Under the pieces are notes generated by a model. It was not told the origin of the DNA and made no database searches. It saw only the letters and a list, made by a program, of their open reading frames with translations. From Marinimicrococcus flavescens (GTDB lineage: Bacteria; Pseudomonadota; Alphaproteobacteria; Geminicoccales; Geminicoccaceae), in assembly GCA_029211145.1 (NCBI GenBank), contig JARGEQ010000082.1, positions 1 through 64,000 on the forward strand: DNA of 64,000 bases, given 5' to 3'. This document shows positions 8,039 to 17,118 of the stretch, one piece after another. The stretch's first letter is position 1. Each line of letters opens with the position of its first letter. The translations under genes and the position numbers were made by a program.

Positions 8039-8881
8039 TCAGTCGGTGCGGGGGTCGAGCAGGTCGCGCAGCCCGTCGCCCACGAAATTGAATCCCAGCA
8101 CCACCACGAAGATGGCGAGGCCGGGGCCGAAGGCGATCCACCAGTGATAGAAGCTGCGGGCGCCGTCGGAGATCATCGCACCCCACTCCGGCGTCGGCGG
8201 GGTGGCGCCCAGCCCGATGAAGCTCAGGCTGGCGGCGAGCAGCACCACCTGGCCGAAATCCATGGTGGCGTTGACCATCACCGGCGTCCAGCAGAGCGGC
8301 AGCACGTGGACGAAGAGGGTGCGGAAGGGGCCGGCGCCGGCGGCGACGGCCGCCTCCACATGCTCGCGCTCGCGCACTTCCAGCACCTGGGCGCGCATCA
8401 GCCGGGCATAGAGCGGCCACCACACCACGACCATGGCGATGGCCGCGTTCTCGAGACCCGGGCCCAGCGAGGCCGCCACCGCCATCGCCAGCAGGATCGG
8501 CGGGAAGGCCAGGGTCACGTCCACCAGCCGCATGACGGCAGCACCGAGGATCCCCCCGAAGAAGCCGGAGAGGGCGCCAAGGAGGCTGCCGATCAGCGCC
8601 GCCGCGACCACCACGAGAACGGCGATGGGGATCGAGAAGCGGGCGCCGTGCAGGGTGCGCGAGAGCACGTCGCGGCCGAGCGCGTCGGTGCCCAGCCAGT
8701 GCTCGGCGCTGGGCGGCTGGAGGCGACGGGCCACCATGTCGAGGGGCGGGTCCAGCGGCCAGAACTGGACGGTGGCCGCGGCAATCACCCAGAAGGCGAT
8801 CACCAGCAGGCCGAGCGCCACCGGCAGGGTGCCGCCGCTCAGGCCGAAGGTGGGGATCCGCAGGCGCGGCGAGGCGATCAT
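8039..8881 (-). CDS. Oligopeptide/dipeptide ABC transporter permease (DppC/OppC type)
   Basis: The protein of 280 residues is an inner-membrane permease with an N-terminal anchor segment ([20 protein letters not shown] region) and five further membrane spans. The segment HWLGTDALGRDVLSR marks the DppC branch, and the EAA-type loop EAAVAAGAGPFRTLFVHVLP contacts the ATPases. The ATG at 8881 is preferred because GGAG lies eight bases ahead; an in-frame GTG at 8890 would overlap the previous stop but has no ribosome-binding site. The C terminus (GDGLRDLLDPR) is typical of the family. Confidence 0.92.
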   Translation of the reverse strand: MIASPRLRIPTFGLSGGTLPVALGLLVIAFWVIAAATVQFWPLDPPLDMVARRLQPPSAEHWLGTDALGRDVLSRTLHGARFSIPIAVLVVVAAALIGSLLGALSGFFGGILGAAVMRLVDVTLAFPPILLAMAVAASLGPGLENAAIAMVVVWWPLYARLMRAQVLEVREREHVEAAVAAGAGPFRTLFVHVLPLCWTPVMVNATMDFGQVVLLAASLSFIGLGATPPTPEWGAMISDGARSFYHWWIAFGPGLAIFVVVLGFNFVGDGLRDLLDPRTD

Positions 8882-8886
8882 GGCCG

Positions 8887-9900
8887 TCACTCCAGCCTGA
8901 TGCGCGGGTTGGCGAAGACATAGGCGATGTCGGTGAGCAGGTTGGCCAGGAGGAAGGCCAGCGCGCCCACGATGGTGACGCCGATGATCGCCGGATGGTC
9001 GAGGGAGCGCGCCGCGTCGACCGCGTAGGAGCCGATGCCGGGCCAGCTGAAGACGGTCTCGGTGAGGATGGCGCCGGTGATCAGATAGGCGAAGGAGAAG
9101 CCGATGATGGTCAGCGCCGGCACCATGGCGTTGCGCAGCGCGTGGCGCAGCAGGAGCCGCAGCGTCCCGGCCCCCTTGGCGCGCGCGGTGGTGATGAAGT
9201 CCTGCTGCATCACGTCGAGCATGCTGGCGCGGATCATCCGCGAGATGATCCCGAGCACGGCCCAACCAAGCATCACGGTGGGCAGCACGAGATGCGAGAG
9301 CGCGTTGGCGAAGGTGCCCCACTCGCCGGCCAGCAGGGCGTCGACCGTGTAGAAGCCGGTGACCGTCTCCGGCGGCTTGAGGGCGGGGGCGAGACGGCCC
9401 GGGCCGGGCAGCCAGGAGAGCTGCACCGAGAAGACATAGAGGGCGATCAGTCCCGACCAGAAGACCGGAACGGACGAGCCGATGAGCGCCACGATCCTGG
9501 CCCCGTGATCGACCGGGCCGTTGCGGAAATGTGCGGCCAGCACGCCGATGGCCATGCCCGCCAGCGTGCCGAACAGCATGGCGCTGATGACCAGCTCCAG
9601 GGTGGCGGGCAGGCGGTCGAGCAGGTCGCGCATCACCGGGCGCTTGGTGCGAAACGAGACGCCCAGATCGCCCTCGAGGAGGTTGCCCACATAGATGACG
9701 TAGCGCTCGGGGATCGACCGCTCGAGGCCCCAGCGGGCCTTGGCGGCGGCGACCGCCTCGGGGTTGGCCATCTGCCGGTCGTTGAGGATCGAGGCGAGCG
9801 GGTCGCCCTTGACGAAGTTGCCCAGGAGAAACGCCATCGTCGCCACGCCCAGCAGCAGGAGCGGCATCGCTAGCAGACGGCGCAACAAATAATGCGTCAT
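8887..9900 (-). CDS. Oligopeptide/dipeptide ABC transporter permease (DppB/OppB type)
   Basis: The 337-residue inner-membrane protein has the family N terminus (LLRRLLAMPLLLLGVATMAF), a long periplasmic loop with KARWGLERSIPERYV, and the cytoplasmic coupling loop around TARAKGAGTLRLLLRHALRN. It ends in ANPRIRLE, a common ending of DppB-type permeases. It forms the transmembrane pore with the DppC-type protein encoded six bases downstream. A 67-base gap separates it from the binding-protein gene. Confidence 0.92.
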   Translation of the reverse strand: MTHYLLRRLLAMPLLLLGVATMAFLLGNFVKGDPLASILNDRQMANPEAVAAAKARWGLERSIPERYVIYVGNLLEGDLGVSFRTKRPVMRDLLDRLPATLELVISAMLFGTLAGMAIGVLAAHFRNGPVDHGARIVALIGSSVPVFWSGLIALYVFSVQLSWLPGPGRLAPALKPPETVTGFYTVDALLAGEWGTFANALSHLVLPTVMLGWAVLGIISRMIRASMLDVMQQDFITTARAKGAGTLRLLLRHALRNAMVPALTIIGFSFAYLITGAILTETVFSWPGIGSYAVDAARSLDHPAIIGVTIVGALAFLLANLLTDIAYVFANPRIRLE

Positions 9901-9967
9901 CGGGGTCCCGGCGGCTTGAAGAAAAGGCGGCGCACCCTGGGGGAAGCGCGCCGCAGGGGGAGGGCAG

Positions 9968-11590
9968 TCAGTTCTTGCTCAGCTCTTCGAGGGGCAGGTT
10001 GCAGCACACCGCGTAGCGCACGCCCTCGACATTGTCGCGATAGGCCAGCACCAGCTTCGGATTGACCAGCGGGATGATCACCCGGTCGCGGATCATCTCC
10101 AGCGCCATTTCGCGGTAGAGCGCAGGGGCCTCCTCGGGAGCGGCGGTGCGGACCTGCTCCATCAGCTCCTGCGAGCGGGTGTTGAGCAGGCCCTCGGCCT
10201 CCTCGCCGCCGGCCCGCGCGTACCAGGGCGAGCCCGGCACCATGGAGAAGTAGTTCGCGTACTGGCCGCTGCCGTAATAGTCCGGCGCGAAGAACACCGC
10301 CGTCATGGGGATGTGCTCGCCGCCGACCCGGTCGCGCCACACGGCGAAGGTCACCGGCTGGAGATCCAGCTCGATGTTCACCTTGGTGAGATCCTGCTGG
10401 ATCTTCTGCATCATGGTGGTGAGGTCGACCCCGTAGATGTTCATCTCGGGATAGGCGGCGACCATCGAGAACCCGCCGCCGACGCCTTCCTCCTCGAGAA
10501 GCGCCCTGGCCTTCTCGACATCCTGCTTGGGCATCGGCAGGTCGTCGGTGCCCGGAAAGCCGTTGGGCACCGGCGCCGCGATCAGATCCGCCGCACCGCC
10601 CGTGGTGAACTCGAGAACGCCCTCATAGTCGATGGCGAGACCGATCGCCTCGCGCACCTTGGGCGAGAGCGGCACCTCGAGTCCCGCGGCACCCGGCGAG
10701 AGGGCCACGTAGAGGAAGTTGTAGGAGGGCACGAGCTCGGTGGTGACGCCCTGGGCGGCGGCGATCTCGGCGGTGTCCGGATCGACCTGCATGGCGATGT
10801 CGGCGCCGCCGCTCTGCAGCATCTGCATCTGCGCCACGGCATCCTGCGACTCGCGCATCACGATGGTCGCGGCGTCGGGAGCCTCGCGCCAGTAATTGGG
10901 GTTGGCGGCGAGGCGCAACTCGTCGTCGGGCCGGTAGCTCTCCAGCACGAAGGCGCCGCTGCCGGCCGAGTTCTCCAGAAGCCAGCCCTCTGCCTGGTCG
11001 GCGCTGTCGGCGTCCGCGGCGGCGGAACCACCATGCTCGCTCACCACGTCGGCGTTCATGATGGCGCCATAGGGCGAGCTCACCTTGCCCAGGAACTCCG
11101 GATCGGGAGCGGAGAGCTTCACCACCACCGTCTTCGCGTCCGGCGTCTCGATGGACGAGATGCCCTCGACCATGAAGGAGGCGCCGGCCTTGAGGTTCTT
11201 CAGCCGCTCGAGGCTGAACTTGACGTCCTTGGCCTCTACCGGCGAGCCGTCGCTGAACGTGGCCGCGGGGTCCAGCCGGAACGTGTAGCTCAGCCCGTCC
11301 TCGCTGACCTCCCAGGATGCCGCCAGCCGCGGCACCAGGCTCTTGTTGTCGGGGCCCACCCGGACGAGCTGGTCGTAGGCCGCGGTCAGGTAGATCTGGC
11401 AGGTGTCGCACCAGGCGCGGCTGGGATCGAGGCTGTTGAGGTCCATGTCACGGGCGATGACGATGGTGTCGTCCTGGGCCTGCGCCGCCGACGGCAATGC
11501 CAGGGGTGCGGCAAGCGCCGTGGCCGCCACGGCGGCCAGGAGCCGTGACCTGCGCGTACCGGTCGCCGGTGCGCGATTGCTCGTTTCCAT
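9968..11590 (-). CDS. Periplasmic substrate-binding protein of the ABC importer (SBP_bac_5 type)
   Basis: The 540-residue protein has a signal peptide (two arginines, then LLAAVAATALAAPLALPSAAQA), so it is exported to the periplasm and delivers substrate to the permeases. The mature part has the usual features of dipeptide/oligopeptide/nickel-binding proteins: NSLDPSRAW near the start, LVPRLAASWEVSEDGLSYTF, FSDGSPVEAKDVKFSLERL, and a later KVREAIGLAIDYEGVL. The start ATG at 11590 follows GGGGAGGCGCC. Related proteins bind peptides, opines, glycosides or other small molecules, so the substrate cannot be read from the sequence. It is the first gene of the importer operon; the 190 bases upstream (11591-11780) separate it from the regulator gene and probably carry its promoter. 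Confidence 0.92.
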   Translation of the reverse strand: METSNRAPATGTRRSRLLAAVAATALAAPLALPSAAQAQDDTIVIARDMDLNSLDPSRAWCDTCQIYLTAAYDQLVRVGPDNKSLVPRLAASWEVSEDGLSYTFRLDPAATFSDGSPVEAKDVKFSLERLKNLKAGASFMVEGISSIETPDAKTVVVKLSAPDPEFLGKVSSPYGAIMNADVVSEHGGSAAADADSADQAEGWLLENSAGSGAFVLESYRPDDELRLAANPNYWREAPDAATIVMRESQDAVAQMQMLQSGGADIAMQVDPDTAEIAAAQGVTTELVPSYNFLYVALSPGAAGLEVPLSPKVREAIGLAIDYEGVLEFTTGGAADLIAAPVPNGFPGTDDLPMPKQDVEKARALLEEEGVGGGFSMVAAYPEMNIYGVDLTTMMQKIQQDLTKVNIELDLQPVTFAVWRDRVGGEHIPMTAVFFAPDYYGSGQYANYFSMVPGSPWYARAGGEEAEGLLNTRSQELMEQVRTAAPEEAPALYREMALEMIRDRVIIPLVNPKLVLAYRDNVEGVRYAVCCNLPLEELSKN

Positions 11591-11780
11591 TCGGGCGCCT
11601 CCCCTTCTGCTGGGCCGGGCGGTCCGCCGCCCGCTTCTCGTTGCCCGCCCCCGGCCCGCCGCCTGATCTCCGGCGCCGGCGCGGGCGGTGTTGATGGGGC
11701 GAGTATGCATGGCTCGTTCGGGGCGAATTGTGCACCAGACGCGACGTTTTTGACCGAAAAGGAAGCCGCGCCGGGCCGCA

Positions 11781-12818
11781 CTACCCGCCGTGGATGAAGT
11801 AGGGGCGCGCCTGGCGGCTGGTGAATGCCTTGCGGTAGGCCCGGGCGGTCGTCCTGAAGCGCTTTCGAAAGGCGCGCGCGAAAGTGGAGGCCGAGCTGAA
11901 GCCGGTGGCCGCCACGATGTCGGTGATCGACATGTCGCCATACATCAGCATGTGGCGGGCGGCGTTGAGGCGGATGTCGAGATAGCGGTTGGAGAGGGTC
12001 TCGCCGAAATGCTGCTGGCTCAAGAGCTGCAGCTGGCGCACCGATAGCCCCAGCTCGGCTGCGATCTGGGGGATCGAGAGGGGGCTCTCGATGTTCTCCT
12101 CCATCAGGTCGATGGCGTGGCGCAGGTGCGGGTTGCGGATCGTGGGATCCCAGCTCAGCGGGTTGCTCTGCCGGGTGTCGGCCGGGCGGGAGGGGCCATA
12201 GATGATGTCGGCAGCCACGAAGCGGGCGATCCGCGGGCCCTGGTCGCGCTCCACCACCGCCAGGAAAAGGTCGTTGCAGGCGAGATGCCCCCCGCAACTC
12301 AACCTGTTGCGGTCGATGACATAGACGTCGTCGCAGACCTCGACGTCGGGAAACCGGTCGACCACTGCCGGCATCACCTCCCAGTGCAGGGTCACACGGT
12401 AGCCGTTGAGCAGGCCCGCCTCGGCCATGAACACCACGCCGAAGTCCACGCCGCACAGATCGACGCCGCGCCGCGCCTGGCGGCGCAGGAAGCGTGAGAG
12501 CGGCTTCTTGAACGCCTCGGGCTGGTCGTAGGCCGAGACCACCACGACCAGGTCGTAGGCAATGTCGTCGTCGAAGGTGGCGGTCGGCTCCACGGCGATG
12601 CCGATGCCGCTCGTCACGGGCTCGCGCGAGGCGGCCACGAAGTCGATCCGGTAGGCCGGCTGCTGGTAGAACCTGTTGACCGAGCGCAGCGGCTCGCAGG
12701 CCAGCAGGGCCGAGGAAAGCGACATGCTGGGCGACACGCAGACGCCGATCCGGCGCAGCCTCGGGGCCACGCGCTGGTCGGGGGGCAGCAGGGAAGACTT
12801 GTCCATCATCGCTTGCAT
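11781..12818 (-). CDS. GlxA-like transcription regulator (DJ-1/PfpI domain plus AraC helix-turn-helix)
   Basis: The 345-residue protein has an N-terminal DJ-1/PfpI-like sensor domain (from IGVCVSPSMSLSSA to about residue 195, with VDLCGVDFGVVFMAEAGLL) and a C-terminal AraC DNA-binding domain (LSIPQIAAELGLSVRQLQ and TDIVAATGFSSASTFARAF). Such regulators usually activate amino-compound or quaternary-amine catabolism genes. The ATG at 12818 has AGAGG six bases upstream; nearby ATGs at 12809 and 12806 are alternatives. It lies between the importer operon, on the same strand, and the aminotransferase/transketolase operon, which diverges from it, so control of both is likely but inferred. Confidence 0.88.
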   Translation of the reverse strand: MQAMMDKSSLLPPDQRVAPRLRRIGVCVSPSMSLSSALLACEPLRSVNRFYQQPAYRIDFVAASREPVTSGIGIAVEPTATFDDDIAYDLVVVVSAYDQPEAFKKPLSRFLRRQARRGVDLCGVDFGVVFMAEAGLLNGYRVTLHWEVMPAVVDRFPDVEVCDDVYVIDRNRLSCGGHLACNDLFLAVVERDQGPRIARFVAADIIYGPSRPADTRQSNPLSWDPTIRNPHLRHAIDLMEENIESPLSIPQIAAELGLSVRQLQLLSQQHFGETLSNRYLDIRLNAARHMLMYGDMSITDIVAATGFSSASTFARAFRKRFRTTARAYRKAFTSRQARPYFIHGG

Positions 12819-13008
12819 CGCGCGCCTCTGCCGCCTCCCGGCCTGTTCGTCTGAAAGAAAAAAGACTTCGTAATCCGCAAAGCCTGTCAAGCGCCGGCTG
12901 CGCACAATGACCGTGCGGGCGGAAGGCCCGTGTCCCCATGGCGGCCTCGGCAGGGGCCGGCCGGGACGCGGGCGCCCCGGAACAAGTCCAGCGGAGGCAC
13001 CAACCACG

Positions 13009-14256
13009 ATGCTTGCTTCGATGGAGGCTCCAAGGGGGCTGCCTCTCGACACGGCACTGCGCGAGCGCGCCTTCAAGGTGGTCCCGGGTGGCATGTGGGG
13101 CCACATGAACGCCCGCAACCTCCCCGCCGGATACCCCCAGTTCTTCACGGAGGCCAGCGGCGCCCGGCTGCGCGACGCCGACGGCAACGAATATCTCGAC
13201 TTCATGTGCGGCTACGGACCGATGATCCTGGGCTACGGCGATCCCGAGGTCGACGAGGCCGCCCGGGCACAGCGCGCCCGGATGGACATCGCCAACGGCC
13301 CGGCCGAGGTGATGGTCGAGCTGGCCGAGACGATGGTCGCCACGATTCCCGCGGCCGACTGGGCGATGTTCGCCAAGAACGGCACCGACGCCACCACCGC
13401 CTGCGTGATGATCGCTCGGGCCCATGCCGGCCGCCGCAAGATCCTGGTGGCGAAGGGCGCCTATCACGGCGCCGCTCCGTGGTGCACGCCCTGGCCCGGC
13501 GGCACCACGGCGGAGGACCGCGCCCACCTGATCCACTACCGCTACAACGACGTGGCCTCCCTCGAGGCCGCCGTGGCCGAGGCGGGCGACGATCTGGCGG
13601 GCATCCTGGCATCGGCCTTCCGCCATGACGCGCGCATCGACCAGGAGATGCCCGCCCCCGAGTTCGCCTGCGCCGCCCGCGCGCTGGCCGACCGGCATGA
13701 TGCGGCGCTGATCATCGACGAGGTGCGCGCCGGCTTTCGCATCGACCTGCGTGGAAGCTGGGAGCCCTTGGGCGTGCGCCCCGATCTCTCCGCCTGGAGC
13801 AAGGCGCTGGGCAACGGCTACCCGATCGCCGCCGTCACCGGGGCGGACACGATGCGCGAGGCTGCCCGGAAAATCTTCGTCACCGGCTCGTTCTGGTGCA
13901 GCGCCGTGCCCATGGCCGCAGCGCTCGCCACCCTGCGCAAGCTTCACCGGATCGACGCGGTGGCCCACATGAAGCGGCTCGGCCTGATGCTGCGCGAGGG
14001 CATCCAGGCCCAGGCCGACGCGCTGGGCGTGGGGCTGCGCCAGAGCGGCCCGGCCCAGCTGCCGCTCATCCTCTTCGACGACGATCCCGTCTTCGAGAAG
14101 GGCAATCTCTTCACCGTCACCGCCCTCCAGCACGGCGTCTACCTGCACCCCTGGCACGACATGTTCCTCTCGGCGGCCCACACCGAGGACGACATCGCAA
14201 TCGCCCTCGAGGCGACCGGCCGGGCGCTCGAGGCGGTGGCGCAGACGTTACCATGA
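13009..14256 (+). CDS. Class III aminotransferase, glutamate-1-semialdehyde aminomutase-like
   Basis: The 415-residue PLP enzyme has the fold-type I features of class III aminotransferases: YLDFMCGYGPMILGYGDPEV near the N terminus, AKNGTDATTACVMIAR for cofactor phosphate binding, IIDEVRAGFR with the cofactor-contacting Asp, and the PLP lysine in AWSKALGNGYP at about residue 265. It resembles glutamate-1-semialdehyde aminomutases most, but its place in a catabolic operon argues against tetrapyrrole synthesis. It more likely acts on an amine taken up by the adjacent importer, giving an aldehyde or ketone. The ATG at 13009 follows a GGAGG; the frame extends upstream to 12907 without conserved residues. 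Its stop overlaps the next start (ATGA). Confidence 0.85.
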   Translation: MLASMEAPRGLPLDTALRERAFKVVPGGMWGHMNARNLPAGYPQFFTEASGARLRDADGNEYLDFMCGYGPMILGYGDPEVDEAARAQRARMDIANGPAEVMVELAETMVATIPAADWAMFAKNGTDATTACVMIARAHAGRRKILVAKGAYHGAAPWCTPWPGGTTAEDRAHLIHYRYNDVASLEAAVAEAGDDLAGILASAFRHDARIDQEMPAPEFACAARALADRHDAALIIDEVRAGFRIDLRGSWEPLGVRPDLSAWSKALGNGYPIAAVTGADTMREAARKIFVTGSFWCSAVPMAAALATLRKLHRIDAVAHMKRLGLMLREGIQAQADALGVGLRQSGPAQLPLILFDDDPVFEKGNLFTVTALQHGVYLHPWHDMFLSAAHTEDDIAIALEATGRALEAVAQTLP

Positions 14257-15197
14257 GCGCACAAGAGAAAAGGGAGGCCGGCATGGCCGACGATCGCGGG
14301 CCCGAGGGGCGCGCAGCCGGGCGCGGGCACAACGTGTCGCCCGCTTTCCTGGCCGACAGGGCGAAGTTCGTGCGCAAGGAGACGGTGCGCCTCTCGCGCA
14401 TCGCCGGCGCGGGGCACTATTCGAGCACCTTCTCGGCCGCGGAGCTGTTCGCCGCCCTCTACTACGCGCATCTGCGGATCGACCCAGCGCGGCCCGACTG
14501 GCCCGACCGCGACCGTTTCGTGCTCTCCAAGGGCCATGCCGCCATCGGCCTCTACCCGGTGCTGGCCGATCTGGGCTTCTTCGAGCCGGCCCTGCTCGAC
14601 GGCTACACGCGGCTGGGCAGCCCGTTCGGCGATCACCCCGACATGAAGAAGGTGAAGGGCGTGGACTTCAGCTCGGGCTCGCTGGGCCACGGGCTCTCGG
14701 TGGCGGTCGGCATGGCGCTGGCGGCGCGCGTGCAGAAGCGCGGCAACCGGGTCTTCTGCATGCTGGGCGACGGCGAGCTGGCCGAGGGGCAGATCTGGGA
14801 GGCCGCCATGGCCGCCGCCCATTTCCGCCTGGGCTCGCTGGTGGCCATTGTCGACCGCAACGGCCTTTGCATCGACGGCCACACCGAGGAGGTCATGTCG
14901 GTGGAGCCGCTCGCCGACCGCTTCGCCGGCTTCGGCTGGGACCCGGTGCGCATCGACGGCCACGACTTCGGGCAGATCCTGGGGGCGCTCGATGACCTGC
15001 CGCCGCCGGGCGAGGGCAGGCCGCGGGTGATCATCGCCGACACGGTCAAGGGTCGCGGCGTGGCGATGATGGAAGGTGCCCTGAACTGGCATGTCGGCAA
15101 CCTCGCCGACGAGGACTATGAGGCCGTCATGGCCGAGCTGGACGCCGGGCTGAGGCCGGCTACCTGGGACAATGCGAGCGGGGAGCACCGCAAATGA
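14253..15197 (+). CDS. Transketolase, N-terminal subunit
   Basis: The 314-residue protein corresponds to the thiamine-diphosphate-binding half of transketolase. Visible motifs are FSAAELFAALYYAHLRID, SKGHAAIGLYPVLA, and the TPP/Mg site GDGELAEGQIWEAAMAAAH with the later DRNGLCIDG. It needs the separately encoded C-terminal subunit. Together they would move a two-carbon ketol unit between sugars or sugar-like compounds. The ATG at 14253 overlaps the aminotransferase stop by four bases, and its own stop overlaps the next gene by four bases, so the three proteins are probably made in equal amounts. A start at 14283 is also possible. Confidence 0.9.
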   Translation: MSAQEKREAGMADDRGPEGRAAGRGHNVSPAFLADRAKFVRKETVRLSRIAGAGHYSSTFSAAELFAALYYAHLRIDPARPDWPDRDRFVLSKGHAAIGLYPVLADLGFFEPALLDGYTRLGSPFGDHPDMKKVKGVDFSSGSLGHGLSVAVGMALAARVQKRGNRVFCMLGDGELAEGQIWEAAMAAAHFRLGSLVAIVDRNGLCIDGHTEEVMSVEPLADRFAGFGWDPVRIDGHDFGQILGALDDLPPPGEGRPRVIIADTVKGRGVAMMEGALNWHVGNLADEDYEAVMAELDAGLRPATWDNASGEHRK

Positions 15198-16234
15198 GCG
15201 AGAGGACCGCGGACGCCGCCAGCCAGGACCAGAGCGACCTCTTCACCGGCGACGGCGCTGCCGGCGCCCGCAGCAAGGCCACCGTCAAGGGCACGCCGGC
15301 GCGGCAGATGCCGGCCTTCGTGCTGGGCGAGGAGCTGGGCGACCTGGCCGAGCGGGACGAGCGCATCGTCGTGCTGACTGCCGATCTCGCCTCCGCCAAC
15401 CGGACGGTCGAGTTCAAGGCGCGCCACCCGGAGCGCTTTTTCGACTTCGGGATCGCCGAGAAGAACATGGTGACTGCCGCCGCCGGGATGGCCGCCTGCG
15501 GCCACGTCCCCTTCGCGGCGACCTTCGCCTCGTTCCTCGGCATCCTGTGCGCCGAGCAGATCCGCACCGACTGCGCCTATCCAAATCTGCCTGTGCGCCT
15601 CGTGGCGCATCACTCGGGCATCTCGATGGGCTTTTACGGGACTAGCCACCACGCGGTGGAGGATCTCGCGATGATGCGCACCATCGCCGGGCTCACCGTG
15701 GTCTGCGCCACCGATGCCTCGATGCTGCGCGCCATCCTGCGGGCCTCGCTGGACCGGCCAGGTGCGATGTACATCCGCCTCGGGCGCGGCCGCGATCCCG
15801 AGGTCTACAAGGCTCCGCCCGCCGACTTCGCCTTCGGCCGGGCGATCCGCCTGCGCGAGGGCAAGGACCTCACCATCATCGCCACCGGGGCCGAGGTTTA
15901 CCCGGCCCTGGGTGCGGCGGAGAAGCTGGCGGGCCAGGGCATCTCGGCCCGGGTCGTGGACATGCACACGATCAGCCCCCTCGACCGCGAGGAGATCCGC
16001 GCCGCTGCCGCCGAGACCGGCGCCATCCTCACCGTCGAGGAGCACAACGTCACGGGCGGCCTCGGCAGTGCGGTGGCCGAGGTGCTGGTGGAGTGCGAGC
16101 GCGTTCCCTTCAGGCGCCACGGGATCCCCGACGAGTTCGCCCTCATCGGCCCCCCCGCCGCCCTCTACGCCCACTATCGCCTCGACAGCGACGGCATCGC
16201 CGGCGAGGCGCTGGCCCTGCTCGGCCGCGGCTGA
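15194..16234 (+). CDS. Transketolase, C-terminal subunit
   Basis: The 346-residue protein carries the pyrimidine-binding domain (VLTADLASANRT, FDFGIAEKNMVTAAAGMAACG, with the conserved Glu of the TPP site in GIAEKNM) and the C-terminal transketolase domain (IIATGAEVYPAL, VDMHTISPLDREEI, TVEEHNVTGGLGSAVAEVL). About 45 N-terminal residues are poorly conserved and rich in Ala and Asp. It pairs with the subunit encoded immediately upstream. Split transketolases are frequent in peripheral sugar catabolism, whereas the housekeeping enzyme is usually one chain, which supports a dedicated pathway role here. Confidence 0.9.
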   Translation: MSERTADAASQDQSDLFTGDGAAGARSKATVKGTPARQMPAFVLGEELGDLAERDERIVVLTADLASANRTVEFKARHPERFFDFGIAEKNMVTAAAGMAACGHVPFAATFASFLGILCAEQIRTDCAYPNLPVRLVAHHSGISMGFYGTSHHAVEDLAMMRTIAGLTVVCATDASMLRAILRASLDRPGAMYIRLGRGRDPEVYKAPPADFAFGRAIRLREGKDLTIIATGAEVYPALGAAEKLAGQGISARVVDMHTISPLDREEIRAAAAETGAILTVEEHNVTGGLGSAVAEVLVECERVPFRRHGIPDEFALIGPPAALYAHYRLDSDGIAGEALALLGRG

Positions 16235-16306
16235 GGCAAAGCGCGACACCAGCAAGCGTGGTCGGCTCCCGCACCTCGCGGCGGGGGCCGGGCCCGCCGT
16301 CGGGCG

Positions 16307-17074
16307 CTACCCGCCCCCGCCCGGGCCGAACCTTGCGACCAGGGCATGGGTGTCGCCGGGGTAGGTGAGGCGGACGTGGGTGACGGTCTGCTCGGCGCTC
16401 CAGGTGCGGCGCTCGACGACGATGCAGGGGGTGCCGGGGGCGAGGCGCAGCGCCTGGGCCGCGGGGCCTTCGGCGGCGGCGGCGGTGATGCGGTGCTCGG
16501 CCGAGCTCCAGGGCACGCGGTGCAGGAGCCAGGGGCCGGGCGCCTCCTCAAAGAAGTCCGCTTCGGCGGCCTCGGGCACCGCGGCGAGGTTGATGAGGCG
16601 CTCTTCCAGGCAGAAGGGCCGGGCGCCGGCGAAGTGCTGGCAGGTGAGCACGAGGACCGGACCGGGGGCGGCAAGGTCGAGGCGCTCCCGGTCGGCGATG
16701 GTGGCCTTGCGGCGCGCACGGGCGGCGATCTCGAATCGGTAGGCGAGGCCCAGATCCCGGACCTCCTCGCCGATGTCGCGGATCTCCAGCACCGCCGACT
16801 GCGAGGCGGGACGGCGCACGAAGCTGCCGGACTTGCGGCGGCGCTCGATGAGCCCGGTAGCGGCGAGCTGCGAGAGCGCCTTGTTCACCGTCATGCGCGA
16901 GCAGCCGTAGCTCGCCGCCAGCTCGTGCTCGAAGGGGATGCGGTGGCCGGGCGGCCACTCGCCCGTGAGGATGCGCTCGCGGATCTCGCCCAGGATGCGC
17001 TGGTGCAGGGAGGCCGCGGGCTTTTGCCCGGCCTGCGCGTCCCCGGCCGCTATCGTCTCCGCCTCGGTACTGAT
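16307..17074 (-). CDS. hutC: HutC, GntR-family repressor of histidine utilisation
   Basis: The protein of about 255 residues has an N-terminal winged helix-turn-helix (ILGEIRERILTGEWPPGHRIPFEHELAASYG, split here as GEWPPGHRIP and CSRMTVNKALSQLAATGLIER) and a C-terminal UTRA ligand-binding domain (LTCQHFAGARPFCLEERLIN; TPCIVVERRTW). HutC proteins repress hut genes and are released by urocanate. The start is unusual: no ATG, GTG or TTG precedes the helix-turn-helix at a sensible distance. The best candidate is ATC at 17074, preceded by AGGGGAAGAG; an in-frame CTG lies at 17116. It follows hutF by about 45 bases on the same strand and should be autoregulated with it. Confidence 0.85.
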   Translation of the reverse strand: MSTEAETIAAGDAQAGQKPAASLHQRILGEIRERILTGEWPPGHRIPFEHELAASYGCSRMTVNKALSQLAATGLIERRRKSGSFVRRPASQSAVLEIRDIGEEVRDLGLAYRFEIAARARRKATIADRERLDLAAPGPVLVLTCQHFAGARPFCLEERLINLAAVPEAAEADFFEEAPGPWLLHRVPWSSAEHRITAAAAEGPAAQALRLAPGTPCIVVERRTWSAEQTVTHVRLTYPGDTHALVARFGPGGGG

Positions 17075-17118
17075 GGCGTCTCTTCCCCTGGGTGCGATAA
17101 TGCGGGCGCCGCTCAGCC

